A stretch of 64,000 nt of DNA from Schistosoma mansoni (GCF_000237925.1 NC_031497.1:24061249-24125248); one strand, 5' to 3'. Positions 11,961 through 24,310 are shown, numbered from the stretch's first letter. Translations and numbers: made by a program. Notes: generated from the letters alone by a model not told the origin.

Positions 11961-13199
11961 AAATTTTCATTTGTTTTTTCAACTACTGTAGTGATAATAA
12001 AGTCTCGAGTAACAATATGGCTTGAAGTTATCATCAGTATTTCATGTTTTTGAATTCACCAAGTGTCATAATGATTATAATTCTTAGATTACATTCATAA
12101 TGAAACAACGCCAATCCCTTTTTGTCAAATGACAAACACCAAGCGATAACAGAGCCCTAAAGGGAGAAATGCAGATTAACGCAAAATATCTATAAATAAA
12201 AGGAAACAGAACGATAATTGAAAGTACAGTACATTAACACGTATTCACAAAAGGACTGGAGGCGATCAGGGTTGGTTTGATCAAAATATATCGAAATTGG
12301 TTGATAACATTGTAACTGAAAACTTAAAATGGATCAAAATTAAATTTAGTAATTCATAGTCGCTATTCTTAAAGTCAAGGTCATTCGGGTGTAGCGAAGT
12401 TTGGTAGGCTGGTTTCCTACTCCTCAAAGCGCAACCGTATATGTGAGTCATAAATAGCTTTATTCTTTGAGAAAATTACAGGTTCTTACGTCATAACCTG
12501 TTGAGACTGTCAGAATTATGGTATTTAGAAGGTTAATATTATATACACATATATTTATACACAATTATTTATTGGTACCTAATGAAGTACTTTAGTGTAG
12601 AGATATTCGGTCGCATAATGTCACAGCTCACCAACAAAACTCACCATAGGAAGCCGATATTGTTCGCAATTTTATTCTTTCCTCAGACTACATTGATTAG
12701 CGTTCAGTATTAGTTCGCGAATTGATGTTGCTACCTGTCTTGTTAAACCTTCTCCATTTCGTCCTTACCATCCTCTCAAAATTTTGTTTCGCGTCTCACT
12801 TGAATACTCTGAACAACCATATTCACGAGACAGCTATTATAAGAATTCTGTAAAAGTGCTGGGGGAATGAAGCATTCGGCGAGACTAAACTATACTGCCG
12901 ACCTTTGAACGAATCTTAAATGACCTTGAGAAATATTAGCCAATCAGAAGACAGTAAGTATACAGTAAAAATATATAATACAAAACTCAAAAATTAAAGG
13001 GGATACTATTCTTTTACATGACTCAAAAACTTCTCAAGGTCAGATATAGGTTCAGAAGTTCTGAAATCATAGTACATACGGTACAAGAACACATCCATAT
13101 GGCTCCATAGTAGTCGACCTCTGAAGCCATGATAAGGTCTCAAAAATTCTTTTAGCCTCGACCACATAGCTTCAGTGTTATGGGTATATTGGTATGGTT
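11961..13199. other. no gene recognised
   Basis: Intergenic or intronic sequence with no supported exon or transposon domain. Confidence 0.4.
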
Positions 13200-13240
13200 T
13201 ACGGTTTAGGGTTAGAGTTAAGGTTTAGGGTTAAGGGTGA
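13200..13240 (+). repeat. degenerate telomere-like repeats
   Basis: A short run of imperfect TTAGGG units (GGTTTAGGGTTAGAG, then TTAAGGTTTAGGGTTAAGGG). TTAGGG is the telomere repeat of flatworms; here it is short, imperfect and internal. Confidence 0.6.
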
Positions 13241-13589
13241 GACTATAAGTTATGGACGACCTTTGAGCGACGCTAGAGTGATCCTGAGAGTGTCAACATA
13301 ATAACTAAGACCAAATGAGGGTTATAAACCTGTGTGAGGAATTCAAATTATGATTTACAGTTCATGATTAAGGCTAGGAATTATACTTAGGGTTTTCATC
13401 ACGAACTCGCCAGATCTTATCCCGCGTCAAATGTATCAACAGGAGGCTTCAATACTGCATGCCCTGGTTTAAAAAAATCTTTTATGGGTCTACAGATCTT
13501 CGTGTAGTCGGTTATGTCGATGAAATACATCTTCGCAACCCTCTTCTTCTTAATGATTTTCAGATGATTAGTCCTGTTTGAAAGAGAAA

Positions 13590-14975
13590 TAAGATATTTA
13601 TACCAAGTCAGTCAGTCAATCACAACGTAGAACCTAGTACGTATGTACATCGGCTCAAGTTCCCATATCCCATTAGCACAGAAAGATGAAATTGTCAGAC
13701 CGAATCCCAGAATAGTAGAGGTAGTAACAGTACCGGTGCTAACACGAAAGATCAGGCATCGAAAACAGGAATCAAAAAGAAACCATAAGTTAGTGAAATG
13801 GAAACAAACCCAATAAGAGTAGGGGATAAACATCCATCATCCTCTATTGCTAAACATATAATCGAAACAGGTCATAAGATTGATCTAAACTCGGCTTTTG
13901 TTGTGTTGTTTAAAAGTGTAAAAGGACGTATACTAAGGTTTATTGAAGCCTTAGCTATACGAAAATTCAAACCCCCTTTGTGTATTCAAAAACAGTTTGT
14001 TCTCTCTTTAAACCTACCCTGGTAATATATGCTTATTATCCAGAGTGATTAGGTGTCAAATTGTTTTCACATTATTTTATCATTATTATCCTTGTCTATT
14101 CTTACCCCTATTTCCAGTCTAGTTGACCTCTTATTTTTATATATAAATGTTCTTAACAAGTATATGTGTGATCAGATTTTTCGAAATGTATTGCGCTAAT
14201 ATATCACATAGTTCTGATAATCTTCGTCTTCTCATTACATTATCGGAAACAAAATAGTTATGAAGAATTTGGAATTTCAGGATTTGGGGGGAGACAAAAA
14301 ACGGATGCACCTGCGCAATTACAAACGATTTTAAGCCATGTCATCCAAAGTCTAACCATTAGTTGTGATGGATAACCTACACCTATCAGCATTGCTAAGT
14401 TCAACTGTCAGTGACTTTATGGACTAATGGCATGTTTTGGTTTGGCAGCCTTTGTCTGTCTTCCAACCTACTCCTACACCAGAAAACATCGCCCATCAAG
14501 GTAAATGGTGATCGTGCATACGTAACAAATGACCCAACCACCTCAGTTGATGAAGATTTAATACCTCATCAATCGATTTCAAATCTTTACCTAGTACTCT
14601 ATTCTCGACCAAGTCATGGCTTACTCCGTGGTTCTAAAATACATGAGTAATGCTCCTTAGACACCTGTGATCGAATACCAGTAACCCACGAATATATTCT
14701 ATTTTTACTGGGCACATTTCACTTCCATAGAGTTTGATGGAGCAAACTGCTGGGCAGTAAACTCGTCACGTGATTGGAGGACGGAAATCATCCATATGCC
14801 ACAGGTTAGCAAAAGCCAGTCGAGTCTTCTAAACTCATATCGAGACTTCGTCGGACACTAGACCGTCAGGACTAATGAGACTAACATAAGTGAGGCGGTC
14901 GATGCGTCAAGCTACTTCACTCCCTATCATTAACTTAGGCGATGACTAAAGCCAATCCTGAGGTAGTACTTTACG
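13590..14975 (-). mobile_element. non-LTR retrotransposon, 3' region (copy P1), interrupted by a Penelope-like fragment
   Basis: Minus-strand match to 30250-31175: the region after the RT, the 3' untranslated part and the terminal GTGATTGACTGACTGACTTGG-type (TGAC)n tail at about 13600-13620. It is split by an insert at 13809-14244. Its 5' boundary adjoins repeat C1. Non-coding through decay. Confidence 0.8.
13809..14244 (+). mobile_element. Penelope-like element, 5'-truncated 3' fragment with 9-bp target duplication
   Basis: An open segment at 13798-14025 reads like the C-terminal GIY-YIG endonuclease part of Penelope-like elements (SSIAKHIIETGHKID, then RILRFIEALAIRKFKPPL and a terminal LNLPW). 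The fragment is bounded by GGAAACAAA at 13800-13808 and 14245-14253, and it splits non-LTR copy P1, which reads continuously across one copy of that 9-mer. Only the end of the protein remains, with no RT domain. Confidence 0.82.
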
Positions 14976-14984
14976 TTTTATGCC

Positions 14985-15505
14985 CCTAAATGCCCTGATA
15001 CGGCCGAGAGTGGGAAGAGTTAGCTCTCCCTCTTCAAATGCTCCCACATGACCACGCGAATATATAGCCTCTGCCAGGGAAGTTCTACTCACTGCCTGCT
15101 CGTGGCATCACTGTTGTTTACGAAATTGAGAGGACGAAAAGCGAATGTCCGGCGCTTTAACCGGGTCGGTGGACACGGAAAGTTCACCTAGGGGAGTTGG
15201 AAAACCCTCATTCCAAACCAATGGTCCACATGGGCTCCAGTATCCTGAAGGAACAAATGGCGTATGAATCAATCGTTGGTCACCGTCTACCATGGGAATG
15301 CATGTCCTCACGATGCTCCACTGCCTTGTGGGTTAGACCTTTAGGTCAAAGGCTGGGGGTGTGGCCCCCTAAGAAAACCACCTGCTTCAGTTTGGGCACC
15401 TAGGCAGTATCACAGCCCTCACACAAATCGAATGAGATTTGTGTGGCGCACATGTATCTGGTGCTTCCTTGTACCAATATTTATGTGTTTAAATAAATAA
15501 AGTAT
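14985..15505 (+). repeat. ~510-bp retroposon-like repeat C (copy C1)
   Basis: One of seven copies. Landmarks: start CCCCTAAATGCCCTG, hairpin GGTGGACACGGAAAGT(T)CACC near 15170, GAAAACCACCTGCTTCAGTT, and a TTTAAATAAATAAAG end. The A-rich, AATAAA-containing 3' end suggests retroposition. It ends 57 bp before the splice acceptor of the 15.56-kb exon. Confidence 0.85.
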
Positions 15506-15562
15506 CTTAAACGGTTGTTGTTATTTTTTATTTACCGAGTTATTTGTTTTTTCTTTAATCAG

Positions 15563-16155
15563 GTGTATTGAACGATTTATCCATGTCGGGAGAAGTTAAA
15601 CATTTTACTCCAGACTTTCGTATGCAAAGAAGAAAGTCTACCAGAAAGAGTCTTCTTATTTGTGCTCCTTGTCTGACTGAACAGAATTTAGATGAGCATC
15701 CTTTATCTAGTGATGTGAAGTCAGATAACGAAATTAATGACGACGAACTAACTGATGAACTTGCCAAAAGGTATCAGGATGAAAGTCGGAAATGGGATCA
15801 GTTGGTGGAAGAATATGAAACACGTTTGATTCCAGCCGATAATCGAATCGATATGCCTTCTGAGGAATGGATTAAGACAGATCGTGTAACCCGTAAATAT
15901 GAAGATATAATTTGTCCCCAAAAGTATTTTGATTCCTATGATTCCCTGGATAGTTTGGCGGACTCTCTTTTAGACACACATAATGATATATTTTTTGAAT
16001 TAGAGAAACTTCCTCACCTAATCGAAAGACAGGATATGTTTTTAAAGAGTTTTCAGAGAAAATTACGTCTGAAACAAAAAAGTTTTCAAGATTCATACTT
16101 CGGTTCAACATCACCATTGTCTGTTATATCTAACTACCTTGGGGCTGAAATGTGA
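15563..16155 (+). CDS. unrecognised acidic protein, last exon
   Basis: An open frame of about 190 codons that starts directly after a good splice acceptor (TTTTTTCTTTAATCAG, AG at 15561-15562) and ends at TGA 16153-16155. It is probably the 3' coding exon of a longer gene; if not, the first in-frame ATG is at 15583. The product is highly charged, with an acidic stretch (NDDELTDELAKRYQDESRKW), a likely helical segment rich in W, E and Y, and a basic, probably coiled segment near the end (RQDMFLKSFQRKLRLKQKS). No catalytic motif, signal peptide or membrane segment is visible. The helical pattern is reminiscent of kinetochore Mis12-complex subunits such as DSN1, but I cannot support that assignment. 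Upstream exons were not found. Repeat C1 abuts the acceptor region. Confidence 0.65.
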
Positions 16156-16210
16156 CGTTTTTAAAAAAAATACAAACTTGTTTCCACATTTATTCGGTCA
16201 ATAATTTCAT

Positions 16211-16216
16211 AATAAA
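16211..16216 (+). promoter_or_regulatory. poly(A) signal
   Basis: AATAAA 55 bases after the stop codon of the exon ending at 16155, supporting this as the 3' end of that gene. Confidence 0.6.
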
Positions 16217-16219
16217 TAA

Positions 16220-17209
16220 CTTAATAGAAAACCCTAATTCGTAAAACGATTATTTCCATGGTGTTACATTTTTCATAAAATTTGTTGAAAGGTGTTATCA
16301 CCATTTTGCCTATTAACAAGCCTCATTCTTTGCCAAAAAAAGATAGAAACCTGTATTCTGCTAAAAAAAAACTACTTAAATGTGAAATGTTAACAACCTT
16401 AATATCGAGACTTCAAGTCACTTAGTTTACCATTAAATTTAATCACAGACTAGCTTAGACGAACTTCGTTTCATCCTTAGGATTCGCTCGCATAACCCAC
16501 TAGTTTGAGAACTGAGTAGTGACTTTCTTGTTGATCTTGGTGGAAAGTGAGCTAAAAACTCGGAGCGAAAATTTTTATCAAACAACATTTGCTACTCAAT
16601 TACAGTTCCCTCCCGTATATTTTGCTGTGAAACCAGTAGATATTAGTTGGGATATTGCTTGAATCCTTTCCCAGTAATCGCAGTTGTTATTCGTCTTTCA
16701 TCATTCGGTTAACTTTCAATGTTATCCTAAGAATTAAATCATGCTAGACTAATTTAGGAACTATTTACTTATAATCGGTATTACACTATTAGTCATTCAA
16801 CATGAGCTCACTATGTGCAGTTGTTAATCCCAAAGTTCAATAGTTGTAGTTGAAGAGAAGAATTTTTACTTTTATCTGGTCCCATAAGATGTGGGAATGA
16901 TCTCGCAGTACACTTATGTTAGCACAAGTTTCTTCATCAACCAAGTATTCTTTTTATATTTGCTAGATTTCGATTTGTTCAACACCTTTTCTCAAATAAT
17001 GTATGATGCGTTTCACATGTAAGCGTACATGGTAGTTAATTCAAAGACATTTAATCTAAAATGTAAATTTCCATACTTCGGTAAACACATGTATTTAAGA
17101 CGATCAAATATATATTAGACATGCAATGCCAAAATGAAAATAATCATTACGTTTTCGAAATCTTATTCTTCACGTATTATATTCGCTTTGGATACTTTCG
17201 TAACTTTTG
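16220..17209. other. no gene recognised; tail-to-tail spacer
   Basis: Lies between the 3' ends of the plus-strand gene ending at 16155 and the minus-strand EF-hand gene ending at 17210. No repeat family member was recognised. Confidence 0.4.
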
Positions 17210-17521
17210 TCAAAGGTCTGATGTTATAGAACGAACGAATTCTTCGTAGTGCACGTTACCATCACTATCAACTTTAGCTTTTTCTAACAGTGCATCCATT
17301 TCCACCTCAGTCAGATTTTCACCCACCGTACATAGTGCACGACGAAGTTCAGAAGCTGAAAGGAAACCATTATTTTCGATATCAAATGTACGGAAAGCTT
17401 CAATGATATCTGATTCTGTGTATATTTCATTGTACATTCGTGATGCTATTTCACAAAATTGATCGAATGTTATACCTTCAATAAGTGCTGTTTTTTCTTT
17501 GTCGACGTCAGCTATCAACTC
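17210..17521 (-). CDS. EF-hand protein exon 2
   Basis: Begins after acceptor GGGTTTTAG; encodes residues 58-160 with EF3 and EF4; stop TGA at 17210-17212. Confidence 0.88.
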   Translation of the reverse strand, partial: ELIADVDKEKTALIEGITFDQFCEIASRMYNEIYTESDIIEAFRTFDIENNGFLSASELRRALCTVGENLTEVEMDALLEKAKVDSDGNVHYEEFVRSITSDL

Positions 17522-19955
17522 CTAAAACCCAGCAATTAATACAGATTTTGATTAGTTCACTAACCGTATAAGCTAATGGTGACTTGTGTAATAATGTACC
17601 TACTGTTTAAACAAAAGCTAAGTCATGTTAGTACTAATAGGATCCCTGGAATTTTTTCCTACATCCTTCCATTAAGTATGGGATTCACGAATTTGTTGTT
17701 CACTTATAAAGCTACTTGGGCATATAGTCGTATTCCCCTATTTTTTAGATTCGGAAGATATTTTGAAATTAGGACATTCATAAACTGATTGCGATTCTGT
17801 CCTAATGGTTTTAGAAATTATCTGAATAACTAAAAGATAATAAATGGGTAGAATGATTACATGCATCTAAAATTATGGTTTTTAGGATCATATACTCCAT
17901 TCTAACCCACTAAAAAGTTGTACCATTCTCGTACTGGACATTTTTTATATGAAGTATGGATAGAGATGTTGCTGGATGCAGAAAATAAAAAGAATGTAGA
18001 AGCCAACGGAAGATCCGGATGTGCTCTTCCAAAGAAACAAAGTGTCCTAACAAGTACGCGATGCTTACACTAATTATTACAGTAGATGTCATATGTATTT
18101 ATGTTAGTTTCCTGGGTTTCATGTGTGGAGTGGTCAAACTTCGTTATTCCAATAAGCATTGAACTATACACCACTACTATCAGTTGGCAGTGCTGTCTAA
18201 AAACTAGTCCACGGCATACACTGACCTAAGACCACCGTTCGGTATAGTATTGTCTTCATTTCGAATAAAAAGAATTGGCAGTTAATTTGTACATAAGCAC
18301 TACATACTAAGTAGGTTATTTCTCAGACCAGCTGTAATAGTTAAGGTGGATGATATCAAATGCGTTGTTTCCTTTTGAGATTTTCTGTGGGATTGTCTGG
18401 TTACTTTTTTCCAAACGTATCCTGTAAACTTCTAGTTGCGTAATTCTTGTTTCCTTTCATCTATATAAGACTCAAGTCAATAAATACAGGTAATGCAATA
18501 CCCTGTAGTGAGTAACTTGCTTCCAGTGTTTGTAAGATACTTAGTTTCAGATCATATTTTGCAGTACTTTATGTGATTTAGACTTTCGTTTAAGGACCAT
18601 GGTTTTTACCATCTTGATAAAACTTACGTAGGTACTCAATATTTATTTACTTTACGCATTAAGTAATCGAATTCTCAGGTGGAGTTTGACCTTGAAACAC
18701 CTAACTTTATCGAGTGTTTTTCCTTTGCTGTTCAGTATACTACAGTCAACTTGAGCCTAGCTCGTATCGAACAGGAATTATTAGTAGTTCTGTCCCGTTA
18801 GGCAGAGTTTATGGAATTATAATTGAGCAACTAACATGTGGCAAAAGACTTGGAATTATACTAGTCAGTCAGGACGTTTGTGTAGAAATTTTGTTACTAG
18901 GTTACATTTAGAACCCTCATAACATCACTAACATTCGTCTTTGATAAGTGCATTTGCACAAACTTATACAAAACAACTGGAGGGGTAAGTATCAATGTAT
19001 CGCTTGCACTAAATATTAATACCTATACTACGGGAAAAATAGTATCTTCCTAATTTTTCTCTATTTATAAACCTATTAAATATTCCTTCCCCTGGTTTGT
19101 TAAAATAAGTACTAGCTTGAGGTATTGCTGACATATTTAATACCGACTACGTGAGTCACTAAATTCATCACTTTATTTAAATATGTTTGTGTCCGTTATG
19201 TCCCGATGTTAATTATGAATGGTGACTTTTGAGGACTATTTATGGACCAATATGATACATATATTTTTATTGTTAATTGATTAAACTAGCCATATTCATG
19301 CCCCTCTTATTATAAGCTTTATTTTGACCTGTGAACTATTGTTATATGACTTCTCGTTCTTGAGTTATACCCAGTTTATCAATTATTACCTTCCTTATTC
19401 ACAGCCATATTTGGCTAAACCTTGTGCAGATGTTATTTTCTATTTTATGGTACGATGTAGTCTGTCTGGTTGGTGTATAAACCCAGTATGTTTGAAACAA
19501 AAGATTCATATTGTAGAAGCTGTTATTGATGTTCTGGACTAAACTGGCTGGGCTAGGCAAAAAGCAAGACCGATAAGTACTCTAGACTGCTCGTACGGGT
19601 TTCGTGCGTCATTGGTCCGATCGATAATTCTTTGCTCTCCAATTGGCGGCATCGTCACGTCATATATTAAACAGGGCAAGCAGATCACAAGATATAATGT
19701 CATCATAAGTTTAACTAGTACATACGATTATATTGTAAACCCTTAAGGGTGGGGTTTCTGGGATTCCAAAACGGATAAACTCACCTCAATTTCTAGGTTT
19801 GACGGCATCAGACCTACTTTTCTTATCAATACAGTTACATCTGGGACCAAGACTTTCCCCGTTTTGTCATGATCTAATGCATCGAATTGTGCCTTGTATT
19901 CAGTTATCGTCTCCTCCGTTAGTTTAGCCTTCTGTTTTTTGGCGGACGATGTCAT
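17210..19955 (-). CDS. calmodulin-like EF-hand protein (two exons, 160 aa)
   Basis: Exon 1 is 19785-19955 and exon 2 is 17210-17521; the 2,263-bp intron starts GTGAGT and ends TTTTAG, and both exons join in phase 0 (ATTGAG|GAGTTG). The product has 160 residues, about calmodulin size, with a lysine-rich start (MTSSAKKQKAKL). EF1 loop (about residues 29-40, DHDKTGKVLVPD) is imperfect because its last position is D. EF2 (about residue 62 on) is degenerate. EF3 (DIENNGFLSASE) is canonical. EF4 (KVDSDGNVHYEE) has Lys where the first Ca-ligand Asp should be, so Ca binding there is probably weak. It could act as a calmodulin-, centrin- or light-chain-like calcium sensor; which one cannot be told. 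The intron contains a solo LTR (19194-19678) in the opposite orientation. The coherent phase and full length make this a confident gene. Confidence 0.88.
19194..19678 (+). mobile_element. solo LTR, family E (copy E1)
   Basis: Homologous along its length to 51412-51895, and more distantly to 57738-58221 and 63745 onward. Contains GTGTATAAACCC (TATA-like, near 19475) and ends TATTAAACAGGGCA. Flanks show no clear target duplication. It sits in the EF-hand gene intron. Confidence 0.7.
19785..19955 (-). CDS. EF-hand protein exon 1
   Basis: ATG at 19955, 57 complete codons, donor GAG|GTGAGT. Confidence 0.88.
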
Positions 19956-19999
19956 TTTTCATCCTAAAATGGGAGTTTTTGAATACGACTGTAACTAGT

Positions 20000-21539
20000 T
20001 TATTTTATAAAGCAACAACAGACAAAAAGAAGGGTCACGTTAGTCAATCTGAAGAATTAAAATGTATGATATTTGTATCTCCGTGTTTTAAATATCTCAG
20101 GCAGTTCCTGGCACACTTCATATTTAGATCCATTAATGGTAGCTAGTTCCCGGGAATAGTATTCAATGAACTCCAGCACACAAATATGATCAGTTTCGTA
20201 CAAATTGTTAGGTGATTGTAGTCAATTTAGTTTTACACTATGATTTTTTTGGTTACTGTCTTATTACTGCTGGAGGAGAAATTGACCTAATCATGCTTAA
20301 TAAATTTATAGACATCTATGTTGCACAAGAGTGATTGTGGGATTGTCTAAATCCACCGAGGTTAGCAAGAGAATTTAATTGGGCACTAAATATAAAATCC
20401 TTGTCTTGACATCAAATCCTACTCTGAAATCAAGCATCTTACTGAAGGCTTGTCTTTTCAACGTTCACTTGCAAATCCAGTAAGACATGTTGTATTCTAA
20501 CAAAAAGGAGGGACGTAACTATCTTTTTTGTGATTCAAATCAGAATATTTGATTTGTAACACTTCAAATTCTAGTTTGCTGACCGTAATGCAGCAAAGTA
20601 TTGGTTTCAATCCCAAGTTTCCAAACACTACTATGACGAATTACTTGTATATCCAGTCAATCCACGATACAAGATTGGATAGTGTTCGTAGATAGACTGA
20701 GCGGTTAATTCGATTCCAGCAGCAAAGGTTACTTACATAGTCATGGAAAACGGCTTATGTGAACAGTATATCACCTAATATGAAGTAAGTACGAATCGTG
20801 GACCTAGTTAAGCTTATTCCAACTGATATCAGTACCAAATATTGAACACCTAATGTTATCTATTTCCAAGTATCACTTATCAACACCTTGTAACCGTGTG
20901 AAATTTTTTTCAAATAATTCATACATATGAACCACGAATACAACTTGGCTTATAAGGATTCCAGAACAGATGTCTTTTGTCTAGTTATTTCCATTGACTA
21001 CGTTGTTTTATCGTGAAAGACAGAGTTACAAATAATCCTGGCTATATTTAGTGGAGATTGCCCAAGTTCTTTTTGTTAGCCACAATTTCTTCCGAAATGA
21101 GAATACATTACACAGAATACAGTTTATCCTACCTTTCTACAGTTTTATACCCTTCGAAGACTTCCCTGATAATTTTGGATATTAAATCAATCAGACACCT
21201 TACATTCCTTTAGAAAGTGTTTCCAAATAGTTTTTCGATAAGATGTTTAACGTTGACACAACATTGTTCAGAAACTGAAAATCACCCTCCTAAAATGGTT
21301 ATGTCGTCAAACCTCACTTTTTGTTTGAGGTGCGTCTGGATAATTAGAAACTAATCACGGTTACTGAGTAAATATTTTTATTACATGAAAAATCATAGTT
21401 CGATCGCATTTGCCTAAGTAGTAACCATAGGTACCAAGGTAACAATTGAGAAATTCAAACTAAAGTGTGAGAGAAAATATTTTTCAACCACCCCGACACC
21501 TCTTCACTCAATTCTTGTTGTACTGTAGCTGTAAATAAA
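20000..21539. other. no gene recognised; upstream flank of the EF-hand gene
   Basis: Holds the presumed promoter region of the EF-hand gene just above 19955. No repeat, exon or RNA gene could be supported in the rest. Confidence 0.35.
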
Positions 21540-21860
21540 TCCCTATAATATGTAATTCTGTTAGACATCAGCATTGACCCTTATCTCACTACTTTTGCTG
21601 CACACACCCAGTTGAAGGTGCATGGTCAAGCATCCTCGTCAGACTACTATTGGTAACTCTGTGCTAAGAATTCCTTGCAATAACTGGCATGCCCAAATTA
21701 CATCCTTCGTGACATAAAGATTATCTTCCAAATATTCCTTCATTCCTGACTTCTACTTTGACTGGGGTTGGGAACCTTGATTATATAAGTGTTACGGATT
21801 ACAGCGTTGTCAAACCATAAGTATCTGTGACATCTTTACTACTAACTCCTAGTTTCTAGT
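21540..21860 (-). repeat. unclassified dispersed repeat D (copy D2), diverged
   Basis: Aligns loosely with 11590-11920 (GGTGCATGGTCAAGCATC, CTTCCAAATATTCCTTCATTC, GTGTTACGGATTACAGCGTTG are comparable to landmarks there). More diverged than D1 and D3. Confidence 0.5.
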
Positions 21861-22179
21861 TTATTTATCTTATCTTTATTTAACTTCATTATTTGTGTTT
21901 CCTGAGTCATTGGCTCACTTTTCTTACCATTCCTTGCAAGCCCTCCTAGCATATATGAATTGCCTATAGACCTGAAGAGAACCATTACATTTTTGCATAT
22001 CGGTGAAAGATTCACCCGTGGGTCCATTGCAACAATCCGATGAACGGTATCCATTCAAAAGGGTGAGAACGAATTAGATACAAATTAATAAAGGCGAGCA
22101 GTAATCAGAGCATTGTCATTAAAGCGACTATCAAAATGGCAAGCACTGATAAGGAGGTCATTAGAGACAAGCACCGAGC

Positions 22180-23162
22180 AGGGAAGATTGTCAACATTAT
22201 TTAGAACTCGAACGACGGACTACAGTGCAAAGTCGTGCATGTAGGACAGCCGACAGAAGCATTCCCAGTAAGGACCGGAGTCAGACAAGGCTGTCTACTC
22301 TCCCCATTCCTCTTCCTTCTGGTGATAGACTGGATTATGAAGACTTTGACATCTGAGGGGAAATACGGAATACAATGGATTTCTCAGAATCAATTAGATG
22401 GTCCGGACTTCGCAGATGACCTAGCCCTCCTCTCTCATACACACGAAAAAATACAGATGAAGACAGCAAATGTAGCAGCAGCCTCTGCATCAATAGGCCT
22501 CAACATACAAAAAGGAAAAAGCAAGATTCTCAAATACAACACAGAGAACACCAACCCAATCACACTTGATGGCGAAACTCTGGAAGAGGTGGAAACATTC
22601 AAGTACCCGGGTAGCATCATTGATAAACAAGGGGGATCGGACGTAAAGGCGAGGATTGGCAAAGCAAGGACAGCATTTCTACAATTGAAGAACATATAGA
22701 ACTCAAACACAACTGTCAACTAACTTCGAGTTGAGAATCTTCAATACGAACGTCAAGACAGTCCTACTGTATGGAGCTGAAACGTGGAGAACTACTACAA
22801 CCATCGTCAAGAACGTATAAGTATTTATGAACAGTTGTCTACGCAAAATACTCAACATTCACTGGCCGGATACTATCAGCAACAGCCTACTACGGGAGAG
22901 GACAAACCAGCTTCCAGACGAAGAGGAAATTTGGAAGACGTTGGAAGTGGATAGGCTGTACATTAAGGAAATCACCAAACTGCATCACGAGGAGAGTCCT
23001 AACTTTGAATCCGGAAGGGAAGCGGAAAAGAGGAAGGCCAAAGAACACATTACGCCGGGAAACGGATATGAAGATGATAAATAGGACAGGGTTGAATGGA
23101 GGATGCTGTTGGGTGGTCTATGCTCCTCCACGAGGGGCAATACGGGTACGTGAGCAAGTAAT
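22180..23162 (+). mobile_element. RTE-like non-LTR retrotransposon, RT to 3' end (copy R3)
   Basis: A 154-codon open stretch (22235-22699) covers the RT palm: TGVRQGCLLSPFLFLLVIDW, then the catalytic box DFADDLALLSH with both aspartates present, and GLNIQKGKSKILKYNT. Frameshifts follow; the C-terminal region ([21 protein letters not shown]) continues to about 23150. 5'-truncated, so not autonomous, but less decayed than R2. Confidence 0.88.
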
Positions 23163-23164
23163 AT

Positions 23165-24059
23165 TATAATAGAATTAATCTCAAAACCGTAAGTTCTACA
23201 TGATGTGACTGCCGAATCTACAAGATCTTACGTGGAAGTCCCATCATTGTATACACTGATTCATCCTACGTGACTGCCGGTAATATGATGCTTAACGCTT
23301 CTGAAGAACACATTTGAGTTAGAGATAGAATAATATATTCTAATGTTTATGAGGTCTTATTACAAGGATGACTGCACCTGAAAGGCTGAGCCATGCCACA
23401 ATGATCAATTGTTACCACATTCACCATCGCTGGCCTTCTCCTAACGTTACATGTTAAATATCAAGCTTCTCAGTAGTTACATGTTCACCTTCGAGAATCG
23501 TGTGGTCAGAAACCAATATCACTACAGAAGCTTCATAGCTGAGAACTTTGGGATGTGATTCTCGAAAAAAACAAGGGAGAAGCAAGGCACTTGAATATAA
23601 GCCTCAAACAATGCATAATAGTTTATAGTGGAGCAGGCTAAGGCATAATATATTAGTAGACATGACCCATTCTAGCTGATGTTGCTGGATTGAAACGGGT
23701 TAGAGCCTTCAGATAATATAATGCAGTAATAAAGGACAATGAGTTATGATATATAAGACGGTGGTTTGGGTTAAAATGATGGAAGGGAAGTCGAAGTTAG
23801 AATAAGGAAGGCTGTTTATTAGAATGGAAAGTAAAGTGTAAGAAATGCCAATAATTATATCTCTTATTGTCTGATTTTTAATCCTCTCCCTTTTTTCATC
23901 TGATACCAGCCTTTAGGTCATAATGTAAAAGTCTGAGAGCCTTAAATTAGTATTCTGTATTTTTGATAATGAAGATAACACTAGTATTCTAACTTGACAA
24001 TTAGCTACCAGTAGCACCTTCTATATTCGAAACCTTTCTCCACACTAATGGAAATCAGA
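23165..24059. other. no gene recognised
   Basis: No supported exon, repeat or RNA gene. Confidence 0.4.
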
Positions 24060-24310
24060 AGTCAGACGAGAAGAGGTAGGAAAGATATATTTGATACGTT
24101 ATCAATATATCGAGGAACATTTATTCTAAGCTGGCTAGTGAACGTAGGAACAGTGTCCCACGCCGAGTTGAAACGTGATCTGGTACGGATGCATGACCGA
24201 AAGCCTTCAGTTAAACAAGTCCACTTAAACCACGTGGTCAGCATCCAATGTCGAACACTTAATGAGCTATTGATTTTGGGGATTTATTTACAGCTACAAT
24301 AGCTATTCAG
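24060..24310 (+). repeat. unclassified dispersed repeat D (copy D3)
   Basis: Closely matches the reverse complement of 11575-11790, including ATCAATATATCGAG, GTTGAAACGTGATCTGGTA and ATCCAATGTCGAACACTTA. A short open frame across it is not supported as coding. Confidence 0.65.

Noticed and set aside
15115-15175. GAGAGGACGAAAAGCG in repeat C, considered as a third hammerhead
   Set aside because: There is no CTGANGA core with a pairing stem II; only the GAAA-like part resembles the motif.
22435-22719. Minus-strand open frame of 94 codons
   Set aside because: Antisense shadow of the RTE-like reverse transcriptase (R3).
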